A stretch of DNA of 64,000 bases from Pectobacterium sp. A5351 (GTDB taxonomy: Bacteria > Pseudomonadota > Gammaproteobacteria > Enterobacterales > Enterobacteriaceae): NCBI RefSeq assembly GCF_028335745.1, contig NZ_CP116477.1:3720001-3784000 (forward strand), read 5' to 3'. Every line of letters starts with the position of its first letter. Position 1 is the stretch's first letter. Both the position numbers and the translations under genes were made by a program. Shown one piece after another: positions 38,267-49,537 of this stretch. The notes beneath the pieces are model-generated. The model ran no database searches. It saw only the letters and a program-made list of their open reading frames with translations, and was not told the origin of the DNA.

Positions 38267-39430
38267 TTACTGCTTGGCGCGTTCTTCCAGCATAACCACT
38301 GCTGGCAGTTTTTTCCCTTCAACGAACTCCAGGAATGCACCACCACCGGTAGAAATGTAGGAGATTTTGTCAGCAATACCAAACAGATCGATCGCAGCCA
38401 GCGTATCGCCGCCGCCTGCAATAGAGAATGCTTCGCTATCTGCGATCGCACGGGCAATGGTCTCGGTTCCTTTACGGAAATTCGGGAATTCGAAGACGCC
38501 AACCGGGCCATTCCACAGGATAGTCTTGGCATTCTTCAGAATTTCAGCCAAACGCTCAGCGGAAACATCACCCAGATCCAGAATCTGCTCTTCGTCTTTG
38601 ATTGCCGTAACTGACTTCAGCGTTGCGGTTGCAGTTTCAGAGAATTCTGACGCAACACGCACATCACTCGGTACAGGAATATCACAGGTTTCCAGCAGCT
38701 TTTTCGCTTCAGGAATCAGGTCTGCTTCGTACAGGGATTTGCCCACGTTGTGGCCTTGTGCAGCCACGAAGGTGTTAGCAATACCGCCACCGACGATCAG
38801 CTGATCGGCGATTTTAGACAGAGAATCCAGCACGGTCAGCTTGGTGGAGACTTTAGAGCCGCCCACAATGGCAACCATCGGACGTGCTGGTTCGCTCAAG
38901 GCTTTACCCAGCGCTTCCAGCTCATCAGACAACAGCGGGCCTGCACAGGCGATAGGCGCAAATTTACCCACGCCGTGAGTGGAAGCCTGCGCACGGTGTG
39001 CAGTACCGAATGCGTCCATCACGAACACATCGCACAGCGCCGCGTATTTTTTGGACAGGACTTCGTCGTCTTTCTTCTCGCCTTTGTTAAAGCGAACGTT
39101 TTCCAGTACAACCAGCTCGCCTTCGGCGACATCAACACCATCAAGATAGTCTTTCGCCAGACGTACAGGCGAAGAGAGTTTCTCTTTCAGGTAGTCAACA
39201 ACAGGCAGCAGAGAAAATTCTTCGCTGTACTCGCCTTCGGTCGGGCGTCCCAGGTGGGAAGTAACCATAACACGAGCGCCTTGTTTCAGGGCGATTTCGA
39301 TGGTCGGCAGAGAGGCACGGATGCGCGCATCAGACGTCACTTTCCCTTCTTTTACTGGTACGTTCAGATCCGCACGAATAAGAACACGTTTACCAGCCAG
39401 ATCCAGATCGGTCATCTTAATTACAGACAT
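38267..39430 (-). CDS. pgk: Phosphoglycerate kinase
   Basis: 1,3-bisphosphoglycerate + ADP to 3-phosphoglycerate + ATP. 387 residues, same as E. coli. The N-terminal [15 protein letters not shown] signature (about 14-28), [12 protein letters not shown] (about 55-66), and the C-terminal nucleotide-binding [12 protein letters not shown] and [17 protein letters not shown] are intact. Middle gene of epd-pgk-fbaA; 72 bp separate it from epd. Confidence 0.98.
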   Translation of the reverse strand: MSVIKMTDLDLAGKRVLIRADLNVPVKEGKVTSDARIRASLPTIEIALKQGARVMVTSHLGRPTEGEYSEEFSLLPVVDYLKEKLSSPVRLAKDYLDGVDVAEGELVVLENVRFNKGEKKDDEVLSKKYAALCDVFVMDAFGTAHRAQASTHGVGKFAPIACAGPLLSDELEALGKALSEPARPMVAIVGGSKVSTKLTVLDSLSKIADQLIVGGGIANTFVAAQGHNVGKSLYEADLIPEAKKLLETCDIPVPSDVRVASEFSETATATLKSVTAIKDEEQILDLGDVSAERLAEILKNAKTILWNGPVGVFEFPNFRKGTETIARAIADSEAFSIAGGGDTLAAIDLFGIADKISYISTGGGAFLEFVEGKKLPAVVMLEERAKQ

Positions 39431-39502
39431 GGTGAATCCTCTTGTTGATTCTCTTTTAAAGTTGCTTGAGCGAGATAGCGACCCCTGATCGCCACCGTCG
39501 TA

Positions 39503-40519
39503 CTAGAAACCGCAGGCTGCCATCGCCCGTGTTGTATCCAACATCCGGTTGGCAAAGCCCCATTCGTTATCGCACCAGACCAATGTTTTAATCAGATGCT
39601 GACCACTGACCCGTGTCTGCGTGCCGTCAACAATGGCACTGTGCGGATCGTGGTTAAAATCAGCTGACACTAATGGCAATTCAGTATAATCAACTATACC
39701 ACGAAACGACTCATGCGCTGATTTTTGCAATAGTGCATTAATTTCATTCACGTTTACGGCTTTCCTGACGCTAACGCTCAGGTCAATTGCCGTAACGTTG
39801 ATCGTCGGCACTCGCACCGAGATCGCCTCAAAACGGTCAACAAACTGTGGAAAAATACGGGTGATCCCCGCTGACAGTTTGGTATCCACCGGGATGATCG
39901 ACTGACTGGCGGCTCGCGTACGTCGCAGATCGTGATGATAAGCATCGATCACCGGTTGATCATTCATGGATGAGTGGATCGTCGTTACCGTGCCATTCTC
40001 GATGCCGAAGGCATCATCCAGCAGTTTAATCACCGGAATAATACAGTTGGTCGTACAGGACGCATTGGAAACAATACGATGCCCACTTTCCAACTGCTGG
40101 TGATTGACGCCAAACACCACCGTCGCATCCAGATCCGTCGTTCCCGGATGAGAAAACAGCACTTTCTTTGCGCCTGCCGCCAGATGGGCTTCCCCGTCTT
40201 CCCGGCTGCCGTAGACACCGCTGCAATCCAGCACGATATCGACACCGAGTTCTCGCCAAGGCAACTGCTGAATTTCTGCCTGATGCAACAAGCGAATACA
40301 GTCATCACCAACATAAAGCTGATCGCACTCCTGACGCACATCCCACGAAAAACGGCCGTGGCTGGAATCATACTTGAGCAAATGCGCCATGCCTTCCGCA
40401 CTCGCCAGCTCGTTAATCGCCACAACGGCAATCTCAGCGCGGCGGCCTGATTCATACAACGCACGTAAAACACTGCGGCCTATGCGGCCAAAACCGTTTA
40501 TCGCAATACGGATCGTCAT
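39503..40519 (-). CDS. epd: D-erythrose-4-phosphate dehydrogenase
   Basis: Oxidises erythrose-4-phosphate to 4-phosphoerythronate for pyridoxal phosphate synthesis. 338 residues (E. coli 339). GAPDH fold with the NAD loop [15 protein letters not shown] (about 7-21) and catalytic Cys155 in SNASCTTNC. It is Epd rather than GapA by its divergent sequence and its place at the head of epd-pgk-fbaA. Cra-like and CRP-like boxes lie upstream. Confidence 0.96.
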   Translation of the reverse strand: MTIRIAINGFGRIGRSVLRALYESGRRAEIAVVAINELASAEGMAHLLKYDSSHGRFSWDVRQECDQLYVGDDCIRLLHQAEIQQLPWRELGVDIVLDCSGVYGSREDGEAHLAAGAKKVLFSHPGTTDLDATVVFGVNHQQLESGHRIVSNASCTTNCIIPVIKLLDDAFGIENGTVTTIHSSMNDQPVIDAYHHDLRRTRAASQSIIPVDTKLSAGITRIFPQFVDRFEAISVRVPTINVTAIDLSVSVRKAVNVNEINALLQKSAHESFRGIVDYTELPLVSADFNHDPHSAIVDGTQTRVSGQHLIKTLVWCDNEWGFANRMLDTTRAMAACGF

Positions 40520-40624
40520 GGCGTTCCTTGTGGTTCCTTATGTCATCGCTGGGCTACCCAGCGCATAGGATATACCCTTCTTAGACACCAGAGAACCCCT
40601 GACGAAACGCCGTCAGCACAACAA

Positions 40625-40638
40625 CTGAAACGCTTCAG
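40625..40638 (-). promoter_or_regulatory. Cra (FruR) box upstream of epd
   Basis: CTGAAACGCTTCAG, nearly palindromic, matches the Cra consensus (TGAAACGTTTCA core). E. coli epd-pgk-fbaA is Cra-repressed. It lies about 105 bp before the epd ATG. Confidence 0.75.
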
Positions 40639-40695
40639 CTAGAATAAACGAATTAACGCATAAAAGAAATATTCTCGTCTGGCACACGCCAGAAG

Positions 40696-40711
40696 AGTGA
40701 CCTGCGTCATA
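40696..40711 (-). promoter_or_regulatory. Candidate CRP site upstream of epd
   Basis: AGTGA-CCTGCG-TCATA matches TGTGA-N6-TCACA at 8 of 10 positions with correct spacing. E. coli epd is known to be CRP-controlled. Confidence 0.55.
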
Positions 40712-40776
40712 AAAATGAAAAAACGGCGTTTGGGGAGCAGGCAAACCACATTGAAAATAAGGGGAAATTCAGGATG

Positions 40777-40807
40777 AAAAAAAGCCGCCAGCGTTAGCTG
40801 ACGGCTT
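40777..40807 (-). terminator. Rho-independent terminator of tktA
   Basis: AAGCCGCCAGC / GCTGACGGCTT (one mismatch) with loop GTTA, followed on the minus strand by a T-run (A-run 40777-40783). Confidence 0.85.
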
Positions 40808-40833
40808 CTCATATCGGGGTTAACGCAGCGTGA

Positions 40834-42828
40834 TTACTTCAGGAGCGCCTGCGCCTTTTCCACCACGTTATCCACGGTGAAGCCGAAGGTTTCAAACAAC
40901 TGCTCAGCCGGCGCGGATTCGCCGAAGCTCGTCATGCCGACAATCGCGCCGTTCAGGCCAACATACTTGAACCAGTAGTCCGCGATACCCGCTTCAATTG
41001 CCACACGCGCCGATACCGCTTTCGGCAGCACCGCTTCACGGTAGGCTGCATCCTGCTTGTCGAACGCATCCGTAGACGGCATCGACACCACGCGCACCTT
41101 GCGGCCTGCCGCGGTCAGCTTGTCATAGGCGCCAACCGCCAGTTCAACTTCAGAACCGGTGGCAATCAGGATAAGCTCAGGCTGACCGTCGCTGTCTTTC
41201 AGCACGTAGCCGCCTTTCGCCACGTTCGCCAGTTGCTCCGCGGTACGGGGTTGCTGCGCCAGATTCTGACGGGACAGGATGAGCGATGTCGGGCCGTCCT
41301 GACGCTCAATCGCGTATTTCCACGCCACTGCCGTTTCCACCTGGTCTGCCGGACGCCAGTTGCTCATGTTCGGCGTCACGCGCAGGCTCGCCAGCTGTTC
41401 AACCGGCTGGTGCGTCGGGCCGTCTTCACCCAGACCGATGGAGTCGTGGGTGTAAACGTAGATGCTGCGGATTTTCATCAGCGCGGCCATGCGCACGGCG
41501 TTACGGGCATATTCCACAAACATCAGGAAGGTCGCGGTGTACGGCACAAAGCCGCCGTGCAGTGCAATCCCGTTGGCAATCGCCATCATGCCGAATTCGC
41601 GCACGCCGTAATGGATGTAGTTACCCGCGTGGTCTTTATCCAGCGAGACCGAGCCGGACCAGATGGTCAGGTTGCTCGGTGCCAGGTCGGCAGAGCCGCC
41701 CAGGAATTCCGGCAGCAGTTTGCCGTAGGCTTCCAGCGCGTTCTGTGAGGCTTTGCGGCTGGCGATTTTCGCCGGATTGGCCTGCAAATCGTCGATAAAT
41801 TTCTGTGCGTCCGCCTGCCAGTTGGCCGGCAACTCACCGCCGGTGCGGCGTGTGAACTCGGCAGCCAGTTCCGGGTAGGCGCTGGCGTAGGCGGCAAACG
41901 CCTCATCCCAGGCCGCTTCCTTACGCTGACCGGCCGGTTTGGCGTCCCAGACTGCATAGATATCAGCAGGGATCTCAAACGGTGCATATGCCCAGCCCAG
42001 CTGTTCGCGGGAGGCGGCGACTTCGGCATCACCCAGCGGGGCGCCGTGGGAATCGTGCGTACCGGCCTTGTTCGGTGAACCGAAGCCAATCACGGTTTTG
42101 CACATCAGCAGCGACGGCTTGTCAGTGACAAGCTGGGCTTCGCCGATGGCACGTTTGATGGCGTCCGCATCGTGACCGTCCACGCCACGTACTACGTGCC
42201 AGCCGTAGGCTTCAAAACGGGCAGCGGTATCGTCGGTAAACCAGCCTTCAACGTGGCCGTCGATGGAGATACCGTTGTCATCATAAAACGCAGTCAGTTT
42301 GCCGAGCTTCATGGTGCCGGCCAGCGAGCAGACTTCGTGAGAAATCCCTTCCATCATGCAGCCGTCACCCAGGAAGGCGTAGGTGTGGTGGTCGACAATC
42401 TCGTGGCCCGGACGGTTGAACTGTGCGGCCAGCGTGCGCTCGGCAATCGCCATGCCGACGGCGTTGGCAATCCCCTGACCCAGCGGGCCGGTGGTGGTTT
42501 CGACGCCGGCGGTGTAGCCGTATTCAGGGTGACCCGGCGTTTTGGAATGCAGCTGACGGAAGTTTTTCAGTTCTTCAATCGGCAGGTCGTAGCCGGAGAG
42601 ATGCAGCAGGCTGTAAATCAGCATGGACGCGTGGCCGTTGGACAGCACGAAGCGGTCGCGGTTTGCCCAGTTGGGGTTGGCCGGATTATGGTTGAGGTAA
42701 TCGCGCCACAGCACTTCGGCGATATCGGCCATGCCCATCGGTGCGCCCGGGTGACCGGATTTGGCTTTCTGCACCCCATCCATGCTCAGCGCGCGGATAG
42801 CATTGGCAAGTTCTTTACGAGAGGACAT
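40834..42828 (-). CDS. tktA: Transketolase
   Basis: Thiamine-diphosphate enzyme of the pentose phosphate pathway. 664 residues (E. coli TktA 663). Start [17 protein letters not shown] at 42828 with GGAG upstream; the longer frame to 42951 adds a hydrophobic stretch foreign to the family. His26 in [11 protein letters not shown], the TPP motif [12 protein letters not shown] (near 154-165), and [36 protein letters not shown] in the pyrimidine domain are present. TktA rather than TktB by position between epd and loiP. Confidence 0.97.
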   Translation of the reverse strand: MSSRKELANAIRALSMDGVQKAKSGHPGAPMGMADIAEVLWRDYLNHNPANPNWANRDRFVLSNGHASMLIYSLLHLSGYDLPIEELKNFRQLHSKTPGHPEYGYTAGVETTTGPLGQGIANAVGMAIAERTLAAQFNRPGHEIVDHHTYAFLGDGCMMEGISHEVCSLAGTMKLGKLTAFYDDNGISIDGHVEGWFTDDTAARFEAYGWHVVRGVDGHDADAIKRAIGEAQLVTDKPSLLMCKTVIGFGSPNKAGTHDSHGAPLGDAEVAASREQLGWAYAPFEIPADIYAVWDAKPAGQRKEAAWDEAFAAYASAYPELAAEFTRRTGGELPANWQADAQKFIDDLQANPAKIASRKASQNALEAYGKLLPEFLGGSADLAPSNLTIWSGSVSLDKDHAGNYIHYGVREFGMMAIANGIALHGGFVPYTATFLMFVEYARNAVRMAALMKIRSIYVYTHDSIGLGEDGPTHQPVEQLASLRVTPNMSNWRPADQVETAVAWKYAIERQDGPTSLILSRQNLAQQPRTAEQLANVAKGGYVLKDSDGQPELILIATGSEVELAVGAYDKLTAAGRKVRVVSMPSTDAFDKQDAAYREAVLPKAVSARVAIEAGIADYWFKYVGLNGAIVGMTSFGESAPAEQLFETFGFTVDNVVEKAQALLK

Positions 42829-43239
42829 GCTTGACTCCAGATCGGATTGAACGACTGCCCTTCCTGTAAAACACATAAAAATCAACAAGTTAAACAAGAA
42901 TGACAAAATAAATATGATTACAAATGTACATGAAAAATGTAGCGAATGCACATGGAACCGTGAGCAAAAAACAGGGATTTATCGGCTGACGAATCAATAG
43001 CGGTTCTTTTGCCAATTGTGCAGTGGATTACAGCACCATACGCGATGTTTTCTAGTGGGTTCACCTTTATTTGGCGTGCCTTTTGGGAATGCATCAGAAA
43101 CAAAATGCATTACCTACATGCTCTCGTAAAAAGCACAAATCAGATTTTCCGATCTATTTCTCCATGTCGTTTTCGGGTAGTTTATAGTCGGTTTTCTTTC
43201 GTACTAAAAAACAAGCACAGTCGTAGGGAGATGATTTTT
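42829..43239. other. tktA-loiP divergent intergenic region
   Basis: 411 bp, AT-rich, with the two divergent promoters. A TACAT/ATGTA short inverted repeat occurs near 42926-42940. No gene and no consensus promoter I would defend. Confidence 0.45.
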
Positions 43240-43992
43240 ATGGCAATTCGATCTTCTGTGCTGGCGCTGAGTGTCGCAACGTTGCTGACTGGCTGCCAGA
43301 ACTTAAACACCAATACCTTAATGCAATCCGGCGCTCAGGCGTTTCAGGCGGCAACGCTCAGCGATGAGCAGGTTAAAGCGCTTAGCCACCAGTCCTGTGA
43401 GCAAATGGACAAAGAAGCAAAAATTGCCCCTGCCGACAGCAAATACATGCAGCGCCTGAATAAAATTGCGGATGCGCTGGGCCACGATATCAACGGTACG
43501 CCGGCAAACTACAAGGTCTATCTGGAGAAAGACGTTAACGCTTGGGCAATGGCTAACGGCTGCATCCGGGTGTACAGCGGCCTGATGGACATCATGAACG
43601 ACAATGAAGTGGAAGGCGTTCTCGGCCACGAAATGGGCCACGTTGCGCTGGGACACACACGTAAAGCGATGCAGGTTGCCTATGCTGCGACGGCCGCCCG
43701 TACTGCCATCGCCTCTGTGGGTGGTGTCGCGCAGTCCTTGTCACAGTCTCAGCTAGCCGATCTGGGAGAAAAACTGGTGAATTCCCAGTTCTCTCAAACG
43801 CAGGAAACGCAGGCTGATGATTACTCTTTCGATTTTCTGAAGAAACGCGGCATCAATCGGGAAGGTCTGGCAACCAGCTTCGAGAAGCTCGCCAAGCTTG
43901 ATACGGGCCATGAGAGCAGCATGTTTGATTCTCACCCTTCATCTGAAGGCCGTGCTAAACACATTCGTGAACGCATTGTTGCCGAGAAATAA
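43240..43992 (+). CDS. loiP: Metalloprotease LoiP (YggG)
   Basis: Outer-membrane-associated M48 zinc protease lipoprotein that in E. coli cleaves Phe-Phe bonds and is made under low osmolarity. 250 residues. A lipobox LLTGC puts the lipidated cysteine at residue 19. The zinc motif HEMGH is at 130-134, with the third ligand region ETQADDYSFDFL downstream. The ATG at 43240 has GGGAG nine bases upstream; upstream in-frame codons do not match. Monocistronic. Confidence 0.95.
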   Translation: MAIRSSVLALSVATLLTGCQNLNTNTLMQSGAQAFQAATLSDEQVKALSHQSCEQMDKEAKIAPADSKYMQRLNKIADALGHDINGTPANYKVYLEKDVNAWAMANGCIRVYSGLMDIMNDNEVEGVLGHEMGHVALGHTRKAMQVAYAATAARTAIASVGGVAQSLSQSQLADLGEKLVNSQFSQTQETQADDYSFDFLKKRGINREGLATSFEKLAKLDTGHESSMFDSHPSSEGRAKHIRERIVAEK

Positions 43993-44589
43993 CCTCGCAT
44001 TCTGATGACTCACAAAGCAGACACACCGCGGGCAATTGAAAAAATCTCAATTGCCCGCTAGTCATCCGACCACTATCATCCCCGCCATATTCGCTGTAAG
44101 CTGCTGTGTAACAGTCATCTTTAAATCCCGCCATTGTCCTGATGATAGGATTTAAGAATTAATCGATAATAAATAGATAGCTATTTTCAATCTCACTGAC
44201 TTTACGTTCTCTTTTAAGAAACGATACTCAGTGGATTTCCAGATGTTAGAAAGCCGTCGCCCACGAATGTGGCGACAAAGTAGTAACCACGATTAGCGCA
44301 GAGATCTACGTCTCAATAAGCAGGAATCCTAGGATAAGCTCCTGTATTTAAAGATAGAAATAAACCAATAAATCAAGCATACTATGTTAAACCAATAAAA
44401 ATTTTTCCAGTTCGATCATATGGATATATGATAAACCCTGTTGTCTCTTCCGCAGGTTTCTCTAGAGGCTCCATCTTTTAGCGATTAAAGGCATTTCGGG
44501 ATCGCGATTTCTTAATAACTGGATAACATCAGCAGCCATTATTGGTTTGTGGCCACTTTCAGACAATAAACTCATATGTGTTAAAAATC
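43993..44589. other. loiP-LuxR gene intergenic region
   Basis: 597 bp, AT-rich. After loiP a perfect 12-bp stem GCGGGCAATTGA / TCAATTGCCCGC (44028-44058) may end loiP, although the T-run is missing. A GTCGCCCAC/GTGGCGAC hairpin is at about 44257-44278. No coding frame is credible. Confidence 0.5.
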
Positions 44590-45207
44590 ATGGATGTGAG
44601 AATTTTCAGTAAATGCAATTTTACCACGGTAGGATTACGGGAAATCCTATCCGGTATCCCTATGCTCTCAATAAAACCCGTCAACAGGTTTACGCTGCAG
44701 CAGGGAAAGAAAAAATGTATTTTCATCATTGACGGTAGCAGCGAGGGCTTTGAGGAATACTATGAGTCGATAAGAACTCACTTTTATAATATGGCGTCGT
44801 CATTCGTGATCATCAATAATTCCCTCAATCACCCTCCCGTGTGCATTGACGAAAAAACGATTCTTATTTCAAAGTCAGCCGCCATCGATTCTTTTTATAA
44901 ATTACTCGATTTCGTCCACCTTCACGATCGCCGTTTATTCAGTCCCGTCAGGTTGTCAAAGTCTGAATATGCCGTATTCCAACACTGGTGTGCGGGCTAC
45001 ACGGCGGAAGCGATTGCCGATATCATCGGGTTAAATAAGAAATCAGTACTGAACAGCAAATCACGATTACTGAATAAATATGGCGTTCAGGATAAAAACT
45101 CTTTACTGCTAATTGCTAAGATTATCTTCAAAGACAGCGTCATTGAAGAATTTGATTCCCTTCCCAAACCAGCAACCGATATCAATATAAGTAATTCGCT
45201 TATCTGA
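44590..45207 (+). CDS. LuxR-type HTH regulator, orphan
   Basis: 205 residues from the ATG at 44590 (a TTG at 44542 would add 16). The C-terminal part (about residues 124-182) is a LuxR/NarL-type helix-turn-helix: LSKSEYAVFQHWCAGYTAEA, then IADIIGLNKKSVLNSKSRLL, then NKYGVQDKNSLL. The N-terminal half has no clear receiver phosphorylation site and no autoinducer-domain signature, so it resembles the RcsA/fimbrial-regulator class of LuxR proteins more than quorum-sensing ones. It is clearly AT-richer than its neighbours, suggesting acquisition or relaxed selection. The Shine-Dalgarno site is poor. Targets unknown. Confidence 0.8.
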   Translation: MDVRIFSKCNFTTVGLREILSGIPMLSIKPVNRFTLQQGKKKCIFIIDGSSEGFEEYYESIRTHFYNMASSFVIINNSLNHPPVCIDEKTILISKSAAIDSFYKLLDFVHLHDRRLFSPVRLSKSEYAVFQHWCAGYTAEAIADIIGLNKKSVLNSKSRLLNKYGVQDKNSLLLIAKIIFKDSVIEEFDSLPKPATDINISNSLI

Positions 45208-45220
45208 TCGATAGCCGAAA

Positions 45221-45250
45221 AAAAGGGGATGCGCGCTCGCATCCCCTTTT
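45221..45250. terminator. Bidirectional terminator between the LuxR-type gene and speA
   Basis: A perfect 13-bp stem AAAAGGGGATGCG / CGCATCCCCTTTT with loop CGCT, flanked by A and T runs. Confidence 0.92.
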
Positions 45251-45266
45251 ACTTCGTCAGTCACAC

Positions 45267-47249
45267 TTATTCTTCGTCTTCCAAATAAGTATAGCCGTAC
45301 AGCCCAGACTCAAACTCTTCCATGAACTGCGCCTGAAGTTCAGCATCCAGATCGGTTTCTTTAACCTGATCGCGGAAACGGGCCATCAGCACTTCAGGGT
45401 CAAGCTGCACATATTCCAGCATGTCGGCAACCGTATTCCCTTCGTCGGATTCTTCAATCTCAACGGTGCCGTCCTGGAAGACAAACACGTCAACAGTCGA
45501 GGTATCGCCGAACAGATTATGCATGTTCCCCAGAATTTCCTGATAGGCACCGACCATAAAGAAGCCCAGCAGCGGCGGGTTTTCTGGATCGTAAGGCGGC
45601 ATTGGCATCGTAGTCGCAATGCCGTCGCCATCAACATAATGATCGATCGTGCCATCAGAATCACAGGTGATATCCAGCAGCACAGCACGACGCTCAGGCT
45701 GCTTATCCAGCCCTTCCAGCGGCAGCACCGGGAACAGCTGATCGATACCCCATGCGTCCGGCATGGATTGGAACAGTGAGAAGTTGACATACAGCTTGTC
45801 AGCCATGCGCTCCTGTAATTCATCAATCACCGGCCGGTGCGCGCGGTTGCTCGGATCCAACTGCTCCTGAATCATCTGGCAGATGCTCAGATAAAGCTGC
45901 TCCGCTTTGGCACGCTGTGTCAGATCCAACATGCCGTGCGTGTACTGGGTATGCACATCGTGCAAATCCATCTGGCTGTCATGCAGCCACTCACGCAGCG
46001 ACCGGCGTTTTCCTGGCTGCTTGATTTCCTTCCAGGTCGACCACAGGCTCTCCAGCGCGCGCGGCGCATCTTCTTCAGGCTCGGTAGGTTCGCTGAACTC
46101 ATTGCGTTCCACCCCGATAATATTGGAAACCAGCACGGTATGGTGCGCGGTTACCGCACGACCGGATTCGGTGATCACCGTAGGATGCGGCAGCCCGTGT
46201 TCGTTACAGGCATCGCCGATGCCCCAAATCACGTTGTTGGCGTATTCATTCAGGCCATAGTTCACTGAACAATCGGACTGAGAGCGCGTGCCTTCATAGT
46301 CCACGCCCAAACCACCACCGACGTCAAAACACTGGATATTCACGCCCAGCTTATGCAGCTCGACATAGAAACGCGCGGATTCACGCACGCCCGTCGCGAT
46401 ATCGCGGATATTCGCCAGTTGCGAACCCAAATGGAAATGCAGCAGTTGCAGGCTATCCAACCGCCCCGCTTCACGCAGCATCTCAACCAGTTGCAGCACC
46501 TGAATCGCCGCCAGACCAAATTTGGATTTTTCGCCACCGCTGGATTGCCACTTGCCCGAGCCCTGAGAAGCCAGACGCGCGCGGACGCCAAGACGCGGCA
46601 CCACATTCAAACGCTCGGCTTCTTCCAGCACCAGACGAATTTCAGACATCTTCTCGATGACCAGATACACCTTGTGGCCCAACTTTTCACCGATGAGTGC
46701 CAGACGAATGTATTCACGGTCTTTGTAGCCGTTACACACGATCACCGTGCGCGTCATACCGGCGTGGCCCAGAACGGCCATCAGTTCCGCTTTTGAACCG
46801 GCCTCCAGACCCAACGGTTCACCGGAGTTCGCCAGTGACTCAATCACGCGACGATGCTGGTTAACCTTGATGGGGTAAACCAAAAAATAGCCACCTTCAT
46901 AGCCAAAGGATTCACGAGCCTGTTTAAACGCAGCGTTAATTGAACGCAGGCGGTGCTGAAGGATTTGCGGAAAGCAGAACAGCGCAGGCAAGCGCTGATG
47001 GTTGTCCTTCTGCATATCTTTGACCAGTCTGGCCAGATCGACGCGAGCTTCTGGTACGTCAGGATCCGGACACACGCTAATGTGGCCGAGCTCATTGACG
47101 TCATAGTAATTATTGCCCCACCAGGCAATATTGTAGGTACGAAGCATTTCGCTGGCATTACGGTCATTCATGGCAACCTCCTGCATAGAGCGCAAATTTT
47201 CATGTTTACCCGTCGCTGACGAGCCGTGATGAATCATGTCGTCAGACAT
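45267..47249 (-). CDS. speA: Biosynthetic arginine decarboxylase
   Basis: Converts arginine to agmatine on the way to putrescine. 660 residues (E. coli 658), PLP fold III. The PLP lysine is Lys128 in [25 protein letters not shown] (phosphate-binding glycines) and the catalytic cysteine segment [20 protein letters not shown] are intact. Start MSDDMIHHG at 47249 agrees with E. coli. speB (agmatinase) is not next to it here, whereas in E. coli it is nearby. Confidence 0.98.
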   Translation of the reverse strand: MSDDMIHHGSSATGKHENLRSMQEVAMNDRNASEMLRTYNIAWWGNNYYDVNELGHISVCPDPDVPEARVDLARLVKDMQKDNHQRLPALFCFPQILQHRLRSINAAFKQARESFGYEGGYFLVYPIKVNQHRRVIESLANSGEPLGLEAGSKAELMAVLGHAGMTRTVIVCNGYKDREYIRLALIGEKLGHKVYLVIEKMSEIRLVLEEAERLNVVPRLGVRARLASQGSGKWQSSGGEKSKFGLAAIQVLQLVEMLREAGRLDSLQLLHFHLGSQLANIRDIATGVRESARFYVELHKLGVNIQCFDVGGGLGVDYEGTRSQSDCSVNYGLNEYANNVIWGIGDACNEHGLPHPTVITESGRAVTAHHTVLVSNIIGVERNEFSEPTEPEEDAPRALESLWSTWKEIKQPGKRRSLREWLHDSQMDLHDVHTQYTHGMLDLTQRAKAEQLYLSICQMIQEQLDPSNRAHRPVIDELQERMADKLYVNFSLFQSMPDAWGIDQLFPVLPLEGLDKQPERRAVLLDITCDSDGTIDHYVDGDGIATTMPMPPYDPENPPLLGFFMVGAYQEILGNMHNLFGDTSTVDVFVFQDGTVEIEESDEGNTVADMLEYVQLDPEVLMARFRDQVKETDLDAELQAQFMEEFESGLYGYTYLEDEE

Positions 47250-47879
47250 AACGAACCTCTTCTTTTTCTAAACTGCTGATCACATCAGTACCTGAATAAA
47301 CCGCCCACATGAGCATACCTGCAACATGCGGCGTCGACAGTGAAAAAACCGGCGTAGTGAAGTATGCCGTCACTTTATTACTCTTATTAGTGTAAAACAC
47401 GTTGTCAGGCTCCGTGTTACGGGTCGATAAAACTCGTTGTGAAAATCACCGGGCGAACGTGACCAGAAAGGCGTTAACCGCTTCTGGCAGAAAGAATAAC
47501 AGGCGGATTAACCAGCCCTGGAGTCCTGTGTCGAATTTAAAGACAGGCTACATCGGGAAACGGAAAAGAAGGGTTGAGTCGCGGACGCGATAGCGTCAAA
47601 AGGGACATATTGCGAACGCAATATACTCAGTAAACAACGGATCATTAATCCTACCACCTCCACGTGCGCCGCAGGTTATGCGGTCAGCTATCAATAAGAA
47701 ATTCAAGATGTCGCGGATTGCATTACCGCTCGCCGTTTATACCTACATGCTACTGGAAAAGCAAAATGAAAATTGCCGCCAGTCATCTCTTGTAAAAGAA
47801 AAAACAGCCGATGATAAAAGGACGACGGTGAGCTAATACGAAAAACTACTGGCACTGAGACCAAAAGGTGACCTAGAAT

Positions 47880-47902
47880 AGCCATCCAGATGTTAATCCG
47901 TC

Positions 47903-47903
<1 letters not shown>
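47880..47903 (+). promoter_or_regulatory. Candidate MetJ operator (tandem met boxes)
   Basis: Three adjacent octamers, AGCCATCC, AGATGTTA, ATCCGTCT, each match the met-box consensus AGACGTCT at five of eight positions. A TAGAAT hexamer overlaps just upstream. metK is MetJ-repressed in E. coli. The match is modest. Confidence 0.45.
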
Positions 47904-48029
<126 letters not shown>

Positions 48030-48083
48030 TACCGATTAACTGATACACTGCTTAACGGCTTTGATTTGAAGGTAAAGAAACTC

Positions 48084-49235
48084 ATGGCTAAACACCTTTT
48101 TACGTCCGAGTCAGTCTCTGAAGGACACCCTGATAAAATTGCTGACCAGATTTCTGATGCGGTTCTCGACGCCATTCTGGAGCAAGATCCAAAAGCGCGT
48201 GTCGCTTGTGAGACTTATGTAAAGACCGGAATGGTGTTAGTCGGTGGCGAAATCACCACCAGCGCCTGGGTCGATATTGAAGAAATTACCCGTCGTACCG
48301 TGCGTGATATCGGTTATGTCAATTCCGAAATGGGCTTTGATGCCAACTCTTGCGCCGTACTGAGCGCGATTGGCAAGCAATCTCCAGACATCAATCAAGG
48401 CGTTGACCGTACCGATCCGTTGGAACAAGGCGCAGGCGATCAGGGTCTGATGTTCGGCTACGCGACCAATGAAACCGACGTGCTGATGCCTGCCCCAGTG
48501 ACTTACGCGCACCGTCTGGTTCAGCGTCAGTCAGAAGTGCGTAAGAGTGGCACTCTGCCGTGGCTGCGCCCAGATGCGAAAAGCCAGGTTACGTTCCTGT
48601 ATGACGATGGCAAGATTGCCGGCATCGATGCCGTAGTACTGTCTACCCAGCATTCAGAAGACATCAGCCAGAAAGATCTGCATGAAGCGGTGATGGAAGA
48701 GATCATCAAACCGGTTCTGCCTGCAGAATGGCTGTCTGCCAACACTAAATATTTCATCAACCCAACCGGACGCTTTGTTATCGGCGGCCCAATGGGTGAC
48801 TGCGGCCTGACCGGTCGTAAAATCATCGTTGATACCTACGGTGGCGCGGCGCGTCACGGCGGCGGTGCATTCTCCGGTAAGGATCCGTCTAAAGTAGACC
48901 GTTCTGCTGCCTATGCCGCGCGCTATGTTGCCAAGAATATCGTCGCGGCTGGCCTGGCCGATCGCTGCGAAATTCAGGTGTCCTACGCTATTGGCGTAGC
49001 AGAACCGACCTCTATCATGATCGAAACCTTCGGTACAGAGAAAGTGTCTACCGAGCAACTGACGCTGCTGGTGCGCGAATTCTTCGATCTGCGTCCTTAC
49101 GGCTTAATCCAGATGCTGGATCTACTGCATCCGATTTATCAGGAAACGGCAGCCTATGGTCACTTTGGCCGTGAACATTTCCCGTGGGAAAAAACGGACA
49201 AAGCCGCACAGTTGCGCGAGGCCGCAGGCCTGTAA
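48084..49235 (+). CDS. metK: S-adenosylmethionine synthase
   Basis: ATP + methionine to S-adenosylmethionine. 383 residues (E. coli 384). The start [20 protein letters not shown] (catalytic His in GHPDK) at 48084 fits the family; an ATG six codons upstream is not conserved. [12 protein letters not shown] (about 114-125), [22 protein letters not shown] (P-loop-like, about 259-280) are intact. In E. coli it is essential and methionine-repressed through MetJ. Divergent from speA. Confidence 0.98.
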   Translation: MAKHLFTSESVSEGHPDKIADQISDAVLDAILEQDPKARVACETYVKTGMVLVGGEITTSAWVDIEEITRRTVRDIGYVNSEMGFDANSCAVLSAIGKQSPDINQGVDRTDPLEQGAGDQGLMFGYATNETDVLMPAPVTYAHRLVQRQSEVRKSGTLPWLRPDAKSQVTFLYDDGKIAGIDAVVLSTQHSEDISQKDLHEAVMEEIIKPVLPAEWLSANTKYFINPTGRFVIGGPMGDCGLTGRKIIVDTYGGAARHGGGAFSGKDPSKVDRSAAYAARYVAKNIVAAGLADRCEIQVSYAIGVAEPTSIMIETFGTEKVSTEQLTLLVREFFDLRPYGLIQMLDLLHPIYQETAAYGHFGREHFPWEKTDKAAQLREAAGL

Positions 49236-49537
49236 TCCGGCGATGCAATAAAGACCAAACGGCGAATGAAGATTCGCTGTTTGAGGTTACTGATAAAGTC
49301 CGTAGCGCGAGAGCAACGGATAGATCGTAAAGACGCTGTGAACACATCCCTGTGCGCTCGGCTTGCGCCATCCCTGGCGCAAACGCTTTACTCTTCTATT
49401 CCGTTACTCTCGTTTTCGTTCGACAAATAAGTTTGCCAACTGTCTGAAACGGCGAATGAGAATTCGCCGTTTTTCATTCTGATTCCCTCCGCGTCACCTA
49501 TTGCGTCTCCCTGCTACTCACTTTATCCTCACCGAAT
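49236..49537. other. metK-sprT intergenic region with repeated hairpins
   Basis: 302 bp. It contains two near-identical stems, AAACGGCGAAT/ATTCGCTGTTT (49257-49282) and AAACGGCGAAT/ATTCGCCGTTT (49447-49472), and between them TTGCGCCA-TCCC-TGGCGCAA (49363-49382). E. coli has galP here; no trace of galP is seen. Confidence 0.6.
49447..49475 (+). terminator. Rho-independent terminator upstream of sprT
   Basis: AAACGGCGAAT / ATTCGCCGTTT followed by TT-CATT; with the preceding T residues this makes a TTTTT run. It probably ends transcription from the metK side before sprT. Confidence 0.78.

Larger units (their letters stand above)
40520..40833. other. epd upstream region
   Basis: About 314 bp between epd and the tktA stop. 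It holds the epd promoter region with a Cra-like box, a CRP-like box, and the tktA terminator. No gene. Confidence 0.6.

Noticed and set aside
47402..47593. 63-codon frame in the speA-metK gap as a small gene
   Set aside because: It would need a TTG start without a ribosome site, is very basic, and overlaps hairpins; I do not recognise yqgB or yqgD in it.
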